Positions 48,937 to 61,143 of a DNA stretch of 64,000 nucleotides are shown in pieces. Each line of letters opens with the position of its first letter. Within the stretch, counting starts at the first letter, position 1. The notes under the pieces were generated by a model, which worked only from the letters and a program-made list of their open reading frames with translations, was not told the DNA's origin and searched no databases. Made by a program: the position numbers and the translations under genes. Origin of the DNA: Prostheceraeus crozeri. Lineage: Eukaryota; Platyhelminthes; Polycladida; Euryleptidae. The stretch spans positions 124,001 to 188,000 of the forward strand of contig CAJQUW010001446.1 of NCBI GenBank assembly GCA_907163375.1, in the 5' to 3' direction.

Positions 48937-51900
48937 CTACAGGAATGTGAATTAATAAACTAGTGAGAAAAGTATATTTAAATTTTAGAATGACACTTTT
49001 CAATGATAACGATAATCATACAGTAGACATGCATGCAGTCATGACGAAAGCACAAGATGACCTATCAATGCAAGGATCTGCACTGACCATTCTCATCAAA
49101 TCTTAGAACACCATGCTAATTCGAAGTCCCAATGCAACATGAGACATTAAGACACCTGCTTGAGGAGATTGAAATTCATTCTTTTCGAGATGAATTCATG
49201 GATGAACCACCGATTTTTACTCCATCATGTTCTTTATCTCTGGTCTGCACTTTTAATTTGTTAGCATTGCGGATGGAAAAAGCCTCTTAATTCTGGATGA
49301 CTCAGGACTATTGTAATGAAAAGAATAGTCTAAGTGCATTAAAATATCTTGAATAGTACTTAAAAGATGCAAACTCAGACGTCCTTTGAAAAGTGATGAA
49401 AGTACTTTGTGCATCCCACGCGCATACTGTTGAGCACAGTAAGGAATTGAAAAATGTCAGTTCGGTTTAAATAAGTTTAGGATTGAAACAGAAAAAATTA
49501 AGGAAGATTAGGAACGTTGTACACTAAAAATACGCTAACAGCATGTTCCTTGCGGGTATACTCATAAAGTTTCAAAATTGTGCATTATCACAAAAGGTAC
49601 AAAGAAGGCTGATAAGTCATGCGATTGTAAAATTCTACTAACAAGGAGATTAAATTCTCACGTTATCCTCTGCGGTGATAGATGATATCTTGTCATATTG
49701 CCAGTAAAACATATTACAAGAGTTTGTACTTAGACTGTTTTACATCCACTCATAAATCAATTTTCAAAATGATGAATCACTTTCCCTCAGGCTTTTGATT
49801 GTATAAATTATCGCTTAATGTTCTCAAACAAGTGACTTTGAACGTCTAGTTGCGCTATGATCGTGGAAAATCTTTGAATCATGCCGATATACAATAGGTG
49901 TCTTCTCATCTATAAACTAACTAGGGTAGAAAATTTAATTTGAATACTATGATAGTGGCGCACAGGTGTTGCGAATAACGACTGTTTTACTGATGTATAC
50001 CTGCTCCTGGTAATCTTATCTAAATATTATTAGTTATAATACCGGCGCACCACTTATCAAAAGCTGGATATTATGACGAAGTTATAATTACTGCTCTACA
50101 GATCTCTTTCATTTATGCACCGCGTAAATTTGTAAATACGTAAGCAGCGTAGCACCCTCAAGACTGTGAAACCAAACGATTCCGATTGGGTACTCGTGCA
50201 CCAAATGTGCTCATACAAACTGGCGATGATGACCTACAAAAGGAAGTGAACCTGCGACAGATTGCACGACCGAAACGTAATGATCCACCAGCTTAATGCT
50301 GAGTTAGACTGACGTTTATTCACAGCTAAAGAACCGTACGAAGCAAAGAATAATGAGTGTGTCATAAATGCATACTTTAACATGGCTACGACGTCATCAC
50401 AGCGAGATAATATCATTACAATGGTACTCATGACGTCATTGTGACATGTTTACGAAGATCAATATGACACAAGTGAAATCCAAACGGACACTAACATTAT
50501 TTCTATTCGACTGCATAGTAATTCATATTTGCTAAATTCAAGCGCACATCAGTTAGAAAGCTAATCGAGGCTTCATCCACAATTGTTGCAGCAGTTACTA
50601 TAGAATACACTTGCATGATACAATTCTACTGCGGAAGAGCCAATGAACTTTAGTCGAACTGAACCATAATTATTATTATCGTAATGCATAAAATCATGCA
50701 CATTAATGAGGTGATATTAAAGCTCGGGAATAGCAAATTAATAGAGATGAAACCATCTTTTCGATGACTTAGGACTTGATCTCAATTAATGAGCATAGAA
50801 AATTCTTCTGCCTCATAGAGCGGCCGTAAATTTGTTTGAATATTTCACTCAGCTATCCATCGGGTTGGACTCGGGACAGAAAACTTGATCTGAATATAGA
50901 AAAATATAAAAACGATTCACTGCGTTAGCGGTCAAAAGGAATAGTATTAGCGTCCGTTTAGAATGAATTTTTTATATTAAAATATCCACATCTTGTTTTA
51001 ATTTTGTCTATAGGCATAATCAACAAAGTGATTAAGTATTTGTTATTGTTGCTACAAATGTTTTACATAGTAACGCAATATAGGATACTTTAATTTATAT
51101 TTTACACATGAAAGAGCAGCTGTGTTACTGATCTTATTAATGATTACACAGCCATACCTTTTTATTAACGACACTATGGACAACACTACACACATTGATA
51201 AGCGAAGAGTCACACAGTTAGAACGAAGAAACAACAATGGTGATGTTGATACACGTTGGGTGCGTTGGATCAAAGAATAAGTCAATAGAGTAATGACAAT
51301 GTGACACTACTTGGTAGTGGTCATTACATGCGGGTGAGTTAGAACTAGAGATCGGACATTTAATAATCTTTTGGAGAATTTTGAAATTTGAAGAATTCAA
51401 AAAAATATAAAATCCAAACAGGGTAAAATTGCATATTGCAACTTGTGTCATAAATGATTGTACATGCACAAATTGCGCAGGTACCGTGCGTGGGCATATT
51501 TTGAGTCACGCTTACGTGAATATCGTCAGAGATCAAAATTATCATTTTTGTAACAGAATTAAGAAGCTCATTCAAATATTATAAGTATCAGATTCCTAGC
51601 GTACATTACAAAGGGCTAGATAATTCTTAATCTGCAGAACTTCACGTATTCATATTTTAGACAGGCTTGCTAAGGACGTAATTGTCCTTCTCATCCCAAT
51701 CCTACCAATCCTATTCTTATTAAAAAAGTTGGTGAGTGTTGACATGTACAGTAAAGCTCGTTATCAACAAGCTAGTCGATAAGGGATCCAAAGCTTCCAT
51801 TGCTATTTGTTATGATTTTATACTACTAATACTACACGTTTACTGTCTCATTACTTCACTTGATTTGTCTCTCATGACGTTGGCTGAAAGATTTAAGTAC

Positions 51901-53838
51901 CTACCACTTTCAAATGAGCATTTGTGTGCGCTGTACACATGATTGAACTTGTCTGCTGGCAGACTATCATCATAGCCCATCATGAAGCGGCTATACAGAA
52001 ATTTACTTTTACTTTTCGCATAACCGTCCCTTGTGGGAGGTATACTCTATGTCCAATTCACACTAGGTAGTCTTGTATTAGATATTTGTTATTGAGCTTC
52101 AATTAAACACTTAACGAAATGAACACAAAGAGAGGTTTCCTCAAACTAGAATTTATTTTGAAAGTTTTAGTCATTTCAAATTGGCCAAAGTTCAATAGAA
52201 TGAAACCATAATATTTGAAATTCGTCCGATCTCTAGCAGTTGGTGACATTGAAAAGCAAAGAACATCAACGAAAGCGCTTGGTGCTGTGATGTTTCAAAA
52301 TTGACAAAGCAAGGAAAAGAGTGAAGGAACAAAATCTGACGGAAGATATAGAAACTTGCCTGGTTACTTTAAAGATGCGCAAAAGTCTGAGGGCACGTAG
52401 AACACTGAGTCCAAAGGATGAGTGATGCACCTTACCCCAAACCACTTCAAAAGTACTGCCTACTATTACCTACAAGTCAAGAATGATACATCAATGTCCC
52501 AGATACTTCTTGCAATTCAAGACTTCATGAATAAGGGTACACCCTAAGACGCAATAATCGAGTAGCAGTCAACAAACATAGTGGTTTAAATATTCAAGTT
52601 CATAATCCTGTACATATACCTGTATGAAATGAAAAATCTGAAATCAGATATAAAAATTAATACATATACTTCATCGCAACATAATGTAAAAGTGCATCGT
52701 TTCCATGGTTTTCATCAATCATCATGAGAGGGCATTATTAGCACTACACACAAGTAGATTTCGGATATTTGAAATGCAAAGCTATTTAGTTTCTAAATCA
52801 GCATATTATTTTCTCATTGCTAACTCGGTGTTGCATATGAGCATTGGCAGGATTCGTAGCTACGTTTTCAAGCAATTACTTCCTCATAGTTGATAAGTTG
52901 GTGTCGTGATTCCATCAAAATGCAGGACGAAGCAATTCGCGAGTATAAGTGCACCACTTTTTCAGGACAATATCAGTCCATCCGGTCAATGTACTCACAT
53001 GTATATAAGTATGTGAGCATGGCAACTACATGTCAGAAGATTGTACATGGTCATAGATATCATTTCTAAAATTAACCGTTGTCTTTGAATTGACGCAGGT
53101 GTCTATTTGATTATGTGAGTCGCGTTCTTCTGAAAGGTTATCATATTAGTAGTATAAATGTACGACATAGTACATTAAATATTCTTTATTAATTCACGCT
53201 AATTAAGAAATATGCAGCTCTCACATTTTTCAGCATTTTGAAAAAAGTCGTTGGATAACTTTTGCTTCGTTCTTACACTTCTATTCTGTCTCAAATAAAG
53301 TCCTATGATGTTAAAAATGCACTATGAAATTATAGGAGTATGCAGTGTGATGCAGACTGAACATCGACCTTCACAAAGATTGATTAGGATTTTGTCAGAA
53401 GGCATGAGGGAATATCGACTGACAAGTGGTTCTCCTCATGAAGTACAGAAGGGTCTACATTTAATTACTGCAAAAGATGAATCAAAAATGACTTATCGAC
53501 TTTATTGTGCAAGGGATGCTCAGGCGTGTGTGCGGCTGTAATCTGCTTCTGCTACTTGGAACTCACGTCTGAAATTTTTTTAACTGCACGAACCCAATCA
53601 GGATTAAAGATACTTTGAGAGTCATCATCTATCCTAGCAATTCATGCTGCACCACGGATGAAAAAGAAGAATCGTTCGTTGAAGTCTGCATGACTTGCAG
53701 GAATAAGGCATGGACTATGACAGCTGCAGAAAAGAGAAGAATGGAAACAGTTAAAAAAAGTATGATTAGGTGATTGTGCTGTGTATCTCTTAATGACGAT
53801 GTGGCTAGCAATGACGACCTCTTGGAGCGCTTGAACCT
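48937..53838. other. Cav2 intron between exons 4 and 5, main part
   Basis: A 4.9-kb AT-rich stretch with only short chance open frames. No element boundaries or exons were recognised. Confidence 0.55.
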
Positions 53839-54010
53839 GTGGACGATCGAGAAAACCTGTGGTTACGATGGTACGGACGTTTGCGGAGGAGAGACAACAA
53901 AGATTGGGATAGAGGAGCGGATCGGGTAGTTGAATGGATCATCCACACGGGGCCGTCTAAAGAAGCTTAAAAAGATCTGTGTCAGTTGACTATCAGCGAT
54001 CGGGCCTCAA
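53839..54010 (+). pseudogene. LINE-type reverse transcriptase C-terminal remnant
   Basis: One frame reads ENLWLRWYGRLRRRDNKDW followed by VVEWIIHTGPSKEA and a stop; a neighbouring frame continues KKDLCQLTISDRASKT. This matches the well-known C-terminal tail of invertebrate LINE polyproteins (LRWYGHV.RRDD.DW...RGRPKK.W...DC). The upstream reverse transcriptase core is not recognisable. The local base composition is richer in GC than the surrounding intron. Confidence 0.55.
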
Positions 54011-54511
54011 AGACACCCTTGATCATTCCAACTCAACGGAACTGAATTGAAGAACGAATATTAAGCAAATACAAGACCGATAACAAGAACAACGTTTCGG
54101 ACGAAAGCATGTTGCAAATGTAGATCGTCAGGTTTCGACCGGCATACAAAGTTTCAAATGAGCTCAAAGGTCAGTATCTTTCATCGCAAAGTTATCAAGA
54201 ATAACGAACGAGAAGACTCTGACAATCATCATTAGCATCATCGATACTCTATCGATACTTTATCTCCGACCACAGCAGACTCTGTTTATTCCTGATACCA
54301 CTGAGTGTTCACAGATGTGTTTAGAAGATACTTGAAGACAACACAAGACAGTAGTTATCTATCTCCGTCTACATAAAGGCAAAGATTAACCCCGAGGATC
54401 CACAATTAGATAGCTATCTTCTACGAGGTGAGTGAATGCAATAAATGATAAATATCATAATATTATTAAAATTGAAAGATCAAATTTTTAAAATTCTTTC
54501 TTGTTACTTAC
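54011..54511. other. Intron next to Cav2 exon 4
   Basis: Moderately GC-richer than its surroundings up to about 54,420. It may include the untranslated tail of the LINE remnant. No other feature. Confidence 0.45.
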
Positions 54512-54624
54512 CACACAGTCGAAGATATTGAAAGATGATTGGAAATAAATGCGAGGACTCAATCCGTACATTTTTATCATCATTTCAAACATGAATAATC
54601 CTAAGAAAATAAATTCAGCGATTT
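54512..54624 (-). CDS. Cav2: Cav2 exon 4: domain II S2 to start of S3
   Basis: It encodes [20 protein letters not shown], then [17 protein letters not shown]. This is S2 with its conserved acidic residue (FE.M.KMYGLG-like), the S2-S3 loop, and the SFN.FDC start of S3, which contributes the charge-transfer aspartate of the voltage sensor. Acceptor TTTCAG, donor GTAAGT, ending in phase 0. A short 87-base intron separates it from exon 3. Confidence 0.93.
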
Positions 54625-54711
54625 CTGAAAAATAAAAGAGAATTTCTCAATGGGTAATAGTTCCTAGAGATTGCACATAAGCTTGTGCTCCTATATTGGC
54701 AATACACTCAC

Positions 54712-54839
54712 CTAGGAAAAAATTGAGCCATGGAGGCTGGCCGTAATGCTCAACAGCAACACACACAGTATTCAGTAAGACAAGAATAATAACACCCCAA
54801 TAAAAAAATTGGCTTTTCACCATTCGTCGTATAGAAAAT
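54712..54839 (-). CDS. Cav2: Cav2 exon 3: domain II S1
   Basis: The exon encodes [20 protein letters not shown] followed by [20 protein letters not shown]. It covers the short basic pre-S1 segment, the hydrophobic S1 helix and the S1-S2 loop. The [11 protein letters not shown] and EHYGQP.WL runs are highly characteristic of Cav2 domain II. It has a TTTCAG acceptor, a GTGAGT donor, and 1-base phases at both ends. The exon is intact. Confidence 0.93.
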
Positions 54840-55287
54840 CTGAAATGAAAAATGTTTCTGTGAAACGGCTCAATCGTGTAGAGAAAAATATGACTGATGA
54901 CATTTTACTCTGATGCGACACATTATGTAATGCTCAACTTTTGACGTGGACAAGTTTTACACTTTTCCATTCTTGATTTGTGAACATTAAGCCAGTTTAT
55001 TGCAAAGTTTTCTTTCAATTCTTGCAGCACACTGTGGCCTGTCCCACAATACAACAAGCAACAAGAAACTAGTAAAATTCGTTGACTTGTTGAAAATTAG
55101 GGTTTCACAATTAATACGCAACAAACAACAAGCAACAAGAAAAAATCGACTTGTTACAAGTCTTTGTGTTCCAGAATCGCTGTGACAACAAGTTGGCGAA
55201 TCGATACTATGGGAATTTCGTATAAATTAATTACAACCAGTTAACAAGTCTCATTTGACCCATGACAAGTTATCTGACTAGAGCAAA

Positions 55288-56327
55288 ATGGAATATTTTG
55301 ACTCTGACAGCGATTCAGATATTGAATTCCTTGATCTATCCCATACTCGGATATCACGCAGGAAGATTTTTCGTCCAAGAATAAACATGGGTCTGACTGA
55401 CTTCGAATTTCGATTTCGACTTACAAGTACCCAATTCGAAGAAGTGCTATCATATATCAAAGGAAACGTGGAACACAACAGTGGAAAAAGTGCTGCCTTG
55501 TCCGCTCGTGAACAGCTATTAATAACACTCCGATTCTTATCGACTGGAGCCTTTTATAGACTTATTGGGGATTCACATGGAGTATCAAAATCAACAGTCG
55601 GTCGATGCGTTCAACGTTGCGTAAGGGCTATCAATGATCGTCTATTTCATTCACAAATAAAATTTCCAGAAGAGCAAGAAATTCCTTTGAAATTCTACGA
55701 CGTGGCTAATATGCCATCTGTTGCTGGGTGCTTGAATGGGACCCATGTTTACATTGATGCTACTTATACTGATGAGCCGCAGTACATCAATCGACATGGA
55801 ACGCATTCGATAAATGCTATGTGTGTTTGTGGACCTGACCGTCGATTCTATTACGTCAGTGCAAAGTGGCCAGGATCGTTCAATGATGCTCGAATTCTCA
55901 AAAAAAGTACGCTTTGTAGGAAATTTGATGGAGGTTGGCGAACATTTCCCAATGCAATAATTCTTGGGGATTCCGCTTACCCATTAAAGGAGTGGTTAAT
56001 TCCGCCAGTGAGACATCCTTTGACCCAACCTGAGGAGAGATTCAACATCGCTCACAAGCGAACGAGACGGATAATAGAGAACGCATTTGGAGTTTTAAAA
56101 CAGCGTTTCTCATGTTAAAATATCTACGCGTTCAGCCCAAATTCGCTTGCAACATATTTAAGGCATGCTGTGTTCTGCACAACATGTGCTCAAGTGAGTT
56201 GTCAGATTGGAATGAGTCTATAAGTGAGAATGACAATTCATTTAACAACGATAGCGATGAGATCCAGGAAGAATCAACGGACGCGAGTGTCACGCGTCGA
56301 GAAAGGCTTATTGAAAGCTTTGTGTAG
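55288..56327 (+). pseudogene. Harbinger (HARBI1-like, DDE_Tnp_4) transposase with frameshift and lost catalytic residue
   Basis: ATG at 55,288 opens 276 codons, with a helix-turn-helix (YRLIGDSHGVSKSTVGRCVQ) and the nuclease domain. The expected first catalytic aspartate in the G-C-I-D-G-T-H context is asparagine (GCLNGTHV, codon AAT at 55,735-55,737, residue 150). The second aspartate (ILGDSAYP, residue 228) and the glutamate (RRIIENAFG, residue 264) are present. The frame stops at about 56,116 in FGVLKQRFSC; the family C-terminus continues in another frame (LKYLRVQPKFA, CCVLHNM) to 56,327, consistent with loss of one T from a T-run. So the copy is doubly inactive. Confidence 0.92.
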
Positions 56328-56846
56328 GACCACAACCGGAACTTTATACTAATGTTGTCGCTGTTTTAACCTGTAGATTTGTAATGTTGTCGCTGTTTGT
56401 AGATTTTCCTCGTTTAACAATAAAACATAAATATTTACTGAAACATTTTTCTTAGCACGACGTATAACCGTTTGTAGATTACTTTAGGTCTAAGGGTTTA
56501 GGTAAGTATAAACTTATAATCTATAATTGGATACTTACAGTTAATCGTAAAGCGCGTTTTGCTAAAACTCAGTAGTTACATGTAATAAGAATCCCGGTCG
56601 GTATGTCTATTGAGTATGTCCGTATGTCTAGCATAAATTTAAGATGGGACTATATATACTATGTGCTGGAGTAGTCAACAGGATTGCGTAGATCACGTGA
56701 CCCAATGAAAGGCATGATTTTAGGACCCTAAAATGTTAATTCACGGTAAAATCATGCATTTTTGAATCAAAAATGAATTTTACTCCAATGACATAGCATA
56801 ATCACGCGTACATGCTATATTTTTTACGGTAGAAGAATAGTCTGAT

Positions 56847-57555
56847 TCAGAAAATCTGAAGTGCACAAAAATATTGTCTATCAAGAATTACCAACAGATT
56901 AACGGGAAGATGGACTGTTAGTGCTAAAAAAAGCATATCCAAATGCGGAGTTCCATGAACACTTGAATCACTACAGGGCTGACGTCGCAAAAGTTTATTG
57001 CGCAACTCTAAGTTTTGGATTTCTAAATCTATCTTTCTTAACTTTTTTTTGCGAAACTCTTTCACGGAGTCTTCTTTACATTCAATAGTATCTCTTTTCT
57101 TCGAGCTAGTTTTCGATGAAGCTGCTGTTGCTATAAACGATGATCCCCCATTTTCCTTCTTGCTGTTCTCACCGTCGTCAGCGTCCTCTTTTTCCATATC
57201 CTTCTCTCTGTCCGTTGAGTCCGTTGATAACCGGTGAATCCTTTCCGATTATTTCGAGTACCGAGTCGTCTACTTCGGTCAACTTCGATTTCCGACCGCC
57301 ACCTTCTCCTGATTGCCCTTTTCGATTGCGTTTGTCGACCGAATATCGGCGTAGATTTGGCCAAGCGACGTATCGAAAATAAGTCCATTCTTTTTTCAAG
57401 CTCAAGGCAATATTGTGAGCACGAAGAGTATTGTGGATCCTTATCCAGGTATTTTGCTTATCGTCCTTGGTGACTTAGTCACTGAATTTTTGGAATAATA
57501 CATGCTTTTCGTCATTGATCAACGATAAAAAAAGAATTTTCTCGGATGGATTCAT
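56847..57555 (-). pseudogene. Harbinger companion Myb/SANT-like DNA-binding protein, broken
   Basis: PIF/Harbinger elements usually carry a second gene whose Myb-like protein brings transposase to the ends. From ATG at 57,555 the minus strand reads MNPSEKILFLSLINDEKHVL, then an in-frame stop (about 57,476), then TWIRIHNTLRAHNIALSLKK, EWTYFRYVAWPNLRR, GEGGGRKSKLTEVDDSVLEI and IGKDSPVINGLN. The spaced tryptophans and the GGG...LTE.D..VL.IIG motif are typical. A frame change near 57,190 leads into a lysine/glutamate-rich coiled segment (EFRKKKLRKIDLEIQNLELR). It is convergent with the transposase. Confidence 0.8.
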
Positions 57556-57894
57556 TAGGATTCAGATGGATGTCACTCACAAGCACAACGCACTATATTT
57601 CTCGTAGTGTAGGGACGTGAATCAATGAGCCAACGATGAGTAACCGGATGCCTTGTATTTTGACAGACCGCTGTTCTCATCACGCGCTCGATGACGTCAA
57701 AACATCGATGCTGTTGTTAGGTGATCTTCGTTAACTTCGAGAAGCAATGATATATGTAGAACATAACTTGTTATTTGAATACTTGTTGCAATTAGTCGAT
57801 TAAAATCAATGTGGAACGCTTGTTCTTGTAGCTTGTTACTTGTTGCACTTGTACTTGTTGCTTTTTGCTTGTTGAATTGTGGGACAGGCCACTG

Positions 57895-58764
57895 GTCGCA
57901 AATGGAAGTTGATAGTAATTAGTTAGGTTGTTAACATAGAAATTGATAGAAATAAAAATTCTAGAATGGAAGTAAAGCTTCATACAATACACAATAATGG
58001 CACAAAAAATCTCGCTTAGATACACTTGTCAACGGCTGAATCATTTGGTTATAATCAGTCACGTGTAATTCTGAGCTTTTCATTGGTAGTTGATGCCGAT
58101 GCCTCAACTTAGTTCCCCCGGATAAGCCGCGACCTTGAACGAATTTCCATTCTACAGTAGCCAAATTCAGATAAACAATTTTTTTCTATGGTTATTAATG
58201 ATCACCATATAACGGTACCTGTAATGCCTCTCACTTCTCCGGACTCGCTATTCTATGAGATAGCTTTTCCGACTTGAAGGTTCGACCTCTCATTGGCTAT
58301 CGAACCAATTGAGCATCAATTTGATAGCTATGTTAGCGAAGCGAAGACCTGATGAACAATAAGCTACGGTTTGATTGAATAGGAATCACAGTCTGTGGGG
58401 CTTTTTTGATGGAGTTTCAATGTGATTTGGGTGAGATGTAGAGAAAATATGCTACTCCATGTTATATCGCACTTTATTTTATTTGTCCTTTAACAGATTC
58501 TGTCCGAGTTGTATGAGAGTACCTCGGGCTCTAATAGAGGATATACAGTAACTAGTCAAGCCGTCAAATAGACTTTAAATGGAATTTGAATACATATGAA
58601 AAATATTTCTTTCATATAATTATTGCTTTTTCTTGTATAACATATTTACTGACTGAAAATCGGCGTGACTGATCTGGATTGTAACTAAATGTTGTGAGAA
58701 AGCACGCAACATGCTTCTTGTTCCATGACATTCGATTCTCGGATTCTCTACTACTAAGTCAAAT
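57895..58764. other. Cav2 intron between exons 2 and 3, between Harbinger and Penelope-like elements
   Basis: No gene. A possible truncated tRNA-like head on the minus strand at 58,287-58,318 is too weak to call. Confidence 0.5.
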
Positions 58765-58954
58765 TGTTGCCTTATTTGTGTGAAAAAAACAATCGCGCCC
58801 TTTGTTTGACGTAAATCTATTTTAAACAAATTTTTCAAAAAATCACCAATTTCAAAAAACGTCAATCCGACAGTCTCAAGGGCTTAGTATGTGACACAGG
58901 TGTTAAAAGGTAGGTTTATATACAACAAATCAGTAGTCCAGTCAGGGCAACTCA

Positions 58955-60734
58955 TCATGTCAGCTCATGACGTCTGTTCAATAGTGGCATTTTCAACGCA
59001 ATGTTACGTGATTCAGCCATCCTAGTAGTAATCGCCGAGTTTTGCTTGTCCAAAATCTTATAACTAAAATCATCAATGGTCATCACTTCACCGCAATGGT
59101 CTAACAAGTTATGTTCAGTTAATGCACTTTTTGTATCTCGATTCTTTAAACTACGTTGGTGTTCGTTGAATCTAGTTCTGAAAGGTCGACATGTTTGACC
59201 TATGTACTTCTTCTGGCAGCGATTGCAAGAGAATTCATAAACTACATATTTATGCTTACAGTTAAATTTTGGGCCGATTGTCAAGCAAATATTGCAAGTA
59301 CACTCATTATTAGATTTTCTTTTGAATGCTGTTGCTAATTTTTTACCAGGTTTTGATGTGATGCGTACAGGTATATTATACTTATTTTTTACTTTATTGA
59401 TTTCATCCACGTAGTCAAGGGAGAGATTAACGTCGTTATTTCTTCCGTCATTACTTGCGTTAATTTTATCATTTTTATAACTATCCACATTATCAACATG
59501 GAACCCATTACTTTCTAGCCTATTTTTCATAATTTGTTGTGCTTTGAACGTATCAAATGTATCAGAACATCTGTCTTCAACATACCAAAAACTATTACTA
59601 ACAAAATTATCTTTTACATAGTTGGGGAGCCAACTGTCTTTTCTTAAGCTGATGCCTAAATAGCACGGTTTGCTGTACCATTTGTAACTCAGTTTGTTTT
59701 TAACGGATATACTAATGTCCAAAAAATCAAGATAATCGGTATCGGGGGTTTCTGAAGTGAATTGAATATTACTGTTTACAGAGTTAAAAGTATCGAGGAT
59801 TATTTTCATCGTATCTTTATTTTTGGGAAGTGGTCCCATGATGATATCATCAATGTATCCTTTAAAGATGGCTGGGACAATACTATGTTTTGTTTTTAAT
59901 TTATCGAGCGCTTTATTCTCTATGTTGTTTATATAAATTATGGAAAACGGCGGGGAAAAGTGTGTTCCCATAGGACAACCTTTTATTTGTAAATATGTTT
60001 TTTGGTTACACGTTATTTCATAGTTGTAAGCTATAAATGTAAGAAAATCGATCAAATCCTCAACATTTAATCCATAATTATCAATGCTACTCCAGTATTG
60101 TCTCGCGAAATCTTCTACAACTTTCAGACCATCTTCAATTGGAATACTTGGATACAGATTAATTACATCTAAGGAGATAAAGCCGCAATTATCCGTGTTA
60201 TTTAACTTATCGTTGTTATTTCTAAGACATTTAATCACTGCATTGGTGCTATCCAAATGTGATGGTACAAATTTTACTAGTTGATTTAATAGAATGCTGG
60301 CAAGCCAATCTACTTTTTGGGTAGGGGTATTTATTGTTGATGCTATTGGGCGTAAAGGATAGAATCCATTCATCTTTTCCTTGTGATCTTTTATATTAAT
60401 TTGAAAAGCGGCCGGATGACTACCGGAAGTCAGTAATTTTTCATGATTAATTCTTTGTAATTTACTACATTTTCCGCGAACTAATCGGTTAGCTTCATTT
60501 TCAATGGATGATGCTTTTGATTTGTTACGAAGACTACAGGTTTTTGTATCTTTAAGTAAATTTTCGGTACGTTCAGTTATACTGTTTTCATTACTTATGA
60601 CTATGTGGTTCGACTTATCAGACGGAACAATAACCAAATTATTGTCTTTGAGGAAAGTATTTGTCTTTCGTTTAATTCGGTTAGAATTTTTATATTTTGT
60701 ATTGCTTCTAATATTTTTAGCCTCTTCGCGTAAA
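58955..60734 (-). CDS. Penelope-like reverse transcriptase with GIY-YIG endonuclease, N-terminally truncated
   Basis: The frame is open from the junction with the inverted copy (60,734) to a stop at 58,955, about 590 codons with no internal lesion; residues are numbered from MVIVPSDKSN at 60,637. Reverse transcriptase motifs are in order: RPIASTINTPTQK (95-108), motif A FISLDVINLYPSIP (Asp157), motif B KGCPMGTHFSPP (219-230), and catalytic YIDD (261-264). A cysteine cluster (CTCNIC, then C460) precedes the GIY-YIG nuclease: VVYEF (465-469), YIGQTCRPFRTR (478-489), NEH (491-493) and a late glutamate in MAESRN (542). The N-terminal part of the family protein is missing, so it could not transpose alone. 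Confidence 0.93.
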
Positions 60735-61098
60735 ATACAAAAAGTGCATTAACTGAACATAACTTGTTAGACCATTGCGGTGAAGTGATGACCATTGATG
60801 ATTTTAGTTATAAGATTTTGGACAAGCAAAACTCGGCGATTACTACTAGGATGGCTGAATCACGTAACATTGCGTTGAAAATGCCACTATTGAACAGACG
60901 TCATGAGCTGACATGATGAGTTGCCCTGACTGGACTACTGATTTGTTGTATATAAACCTACCTTTTAACACCTGTGTCACATACTAAGCCCTTGAGACTG
61001 TCGGATTGACGTTTTTTGAAATTGGTGATTTTTTGAAAAATTTGTTTAAAATAGATTTACGTCAAACAAAGGGCGCGATTGTTTTTTTCACACAAATA
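60735..61098 (+). repeat. Inverted copy of the Penelope-like element 3' end
   Basis: On the plus strand it encodes the last residues of the endonuclease (NLLDHCGEVMTIDDFSYKIL to NRRHELT) and the 3' untranslated region, matching 58,773-59,136 in reverse complement almost base for base. It includes the same stop codon. It belongs to the same insertion, since the target duplication lies outside it. Confidence 0.93.
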
Positions 61099-61143
61099 TG
61101 ACTAACCTCCCGTACGGACGAACTATGAAAATGTTGCCTTATT

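Larger units (their letters stand above)
55032..57894 (+). mobile_element. Harbinger/PIF transposon with CTG target duplication
   Basis: CTG at 55,032-55,034 and 57,892-57,894 flank a 2,857-base element whose ends are inverted: TGGCCTGTCCCACAATACAA at the left and TGGCCTGTCCCACAATTCAA on the minus strand at the right. Three-base target duplications are the rule in this superfamily. Sub-terminal regions on both sides are rich in CAACAAGCAACAAG-type motifs (left 55,050-55,140, right 57,825-57,875), probable transposase or Myb-protein binding sites. Two convergent genes lie inside, both damaged. It is inserted in the Cav2 intron between exons 2 and 3. Confidence 0.93.
58765..61143 (-). mobile_element. 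Penelope-like retroelement, 5'-truncated, with inverted copy of its own 3' end
   Basis: TGTTGCCTTATT occurs at 58,765-58,776 and at 61,132-61,143, a 12-base target duplication around a 2.36-kb insertion. The insertion holds a reverse transcriptase/endonuclease gene on the minus strand. About 364 bases at its 3' end (58,773-59,136: end of the gene plus 3' untranslated region) recur as a near-identical reverse complement at 60,735-61,098, directly abutting the truncated 5' side of the gene. Inverted partial copies of this kind are characteristic of Penelope-like elements. A further 33 bases lie between the inverted copy and the right target repeat. Confidence 0.93.

Noticed and set aside
53305..53541. 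79-codon plus-strand frame near the LINE remnant
   Set aside because: No similarity to reverse transcriptase or other proteins could be recognised, and it is separated from the LINE tail by unrelated sequence.
58276..58318. Possible tRNA-like A-box GCTCAATTGG and B-box GGTCGAACC on the minus strand
   Set aside because: The boxes are too close together for a tRNA or a normal SINE head and no tail could be traced.
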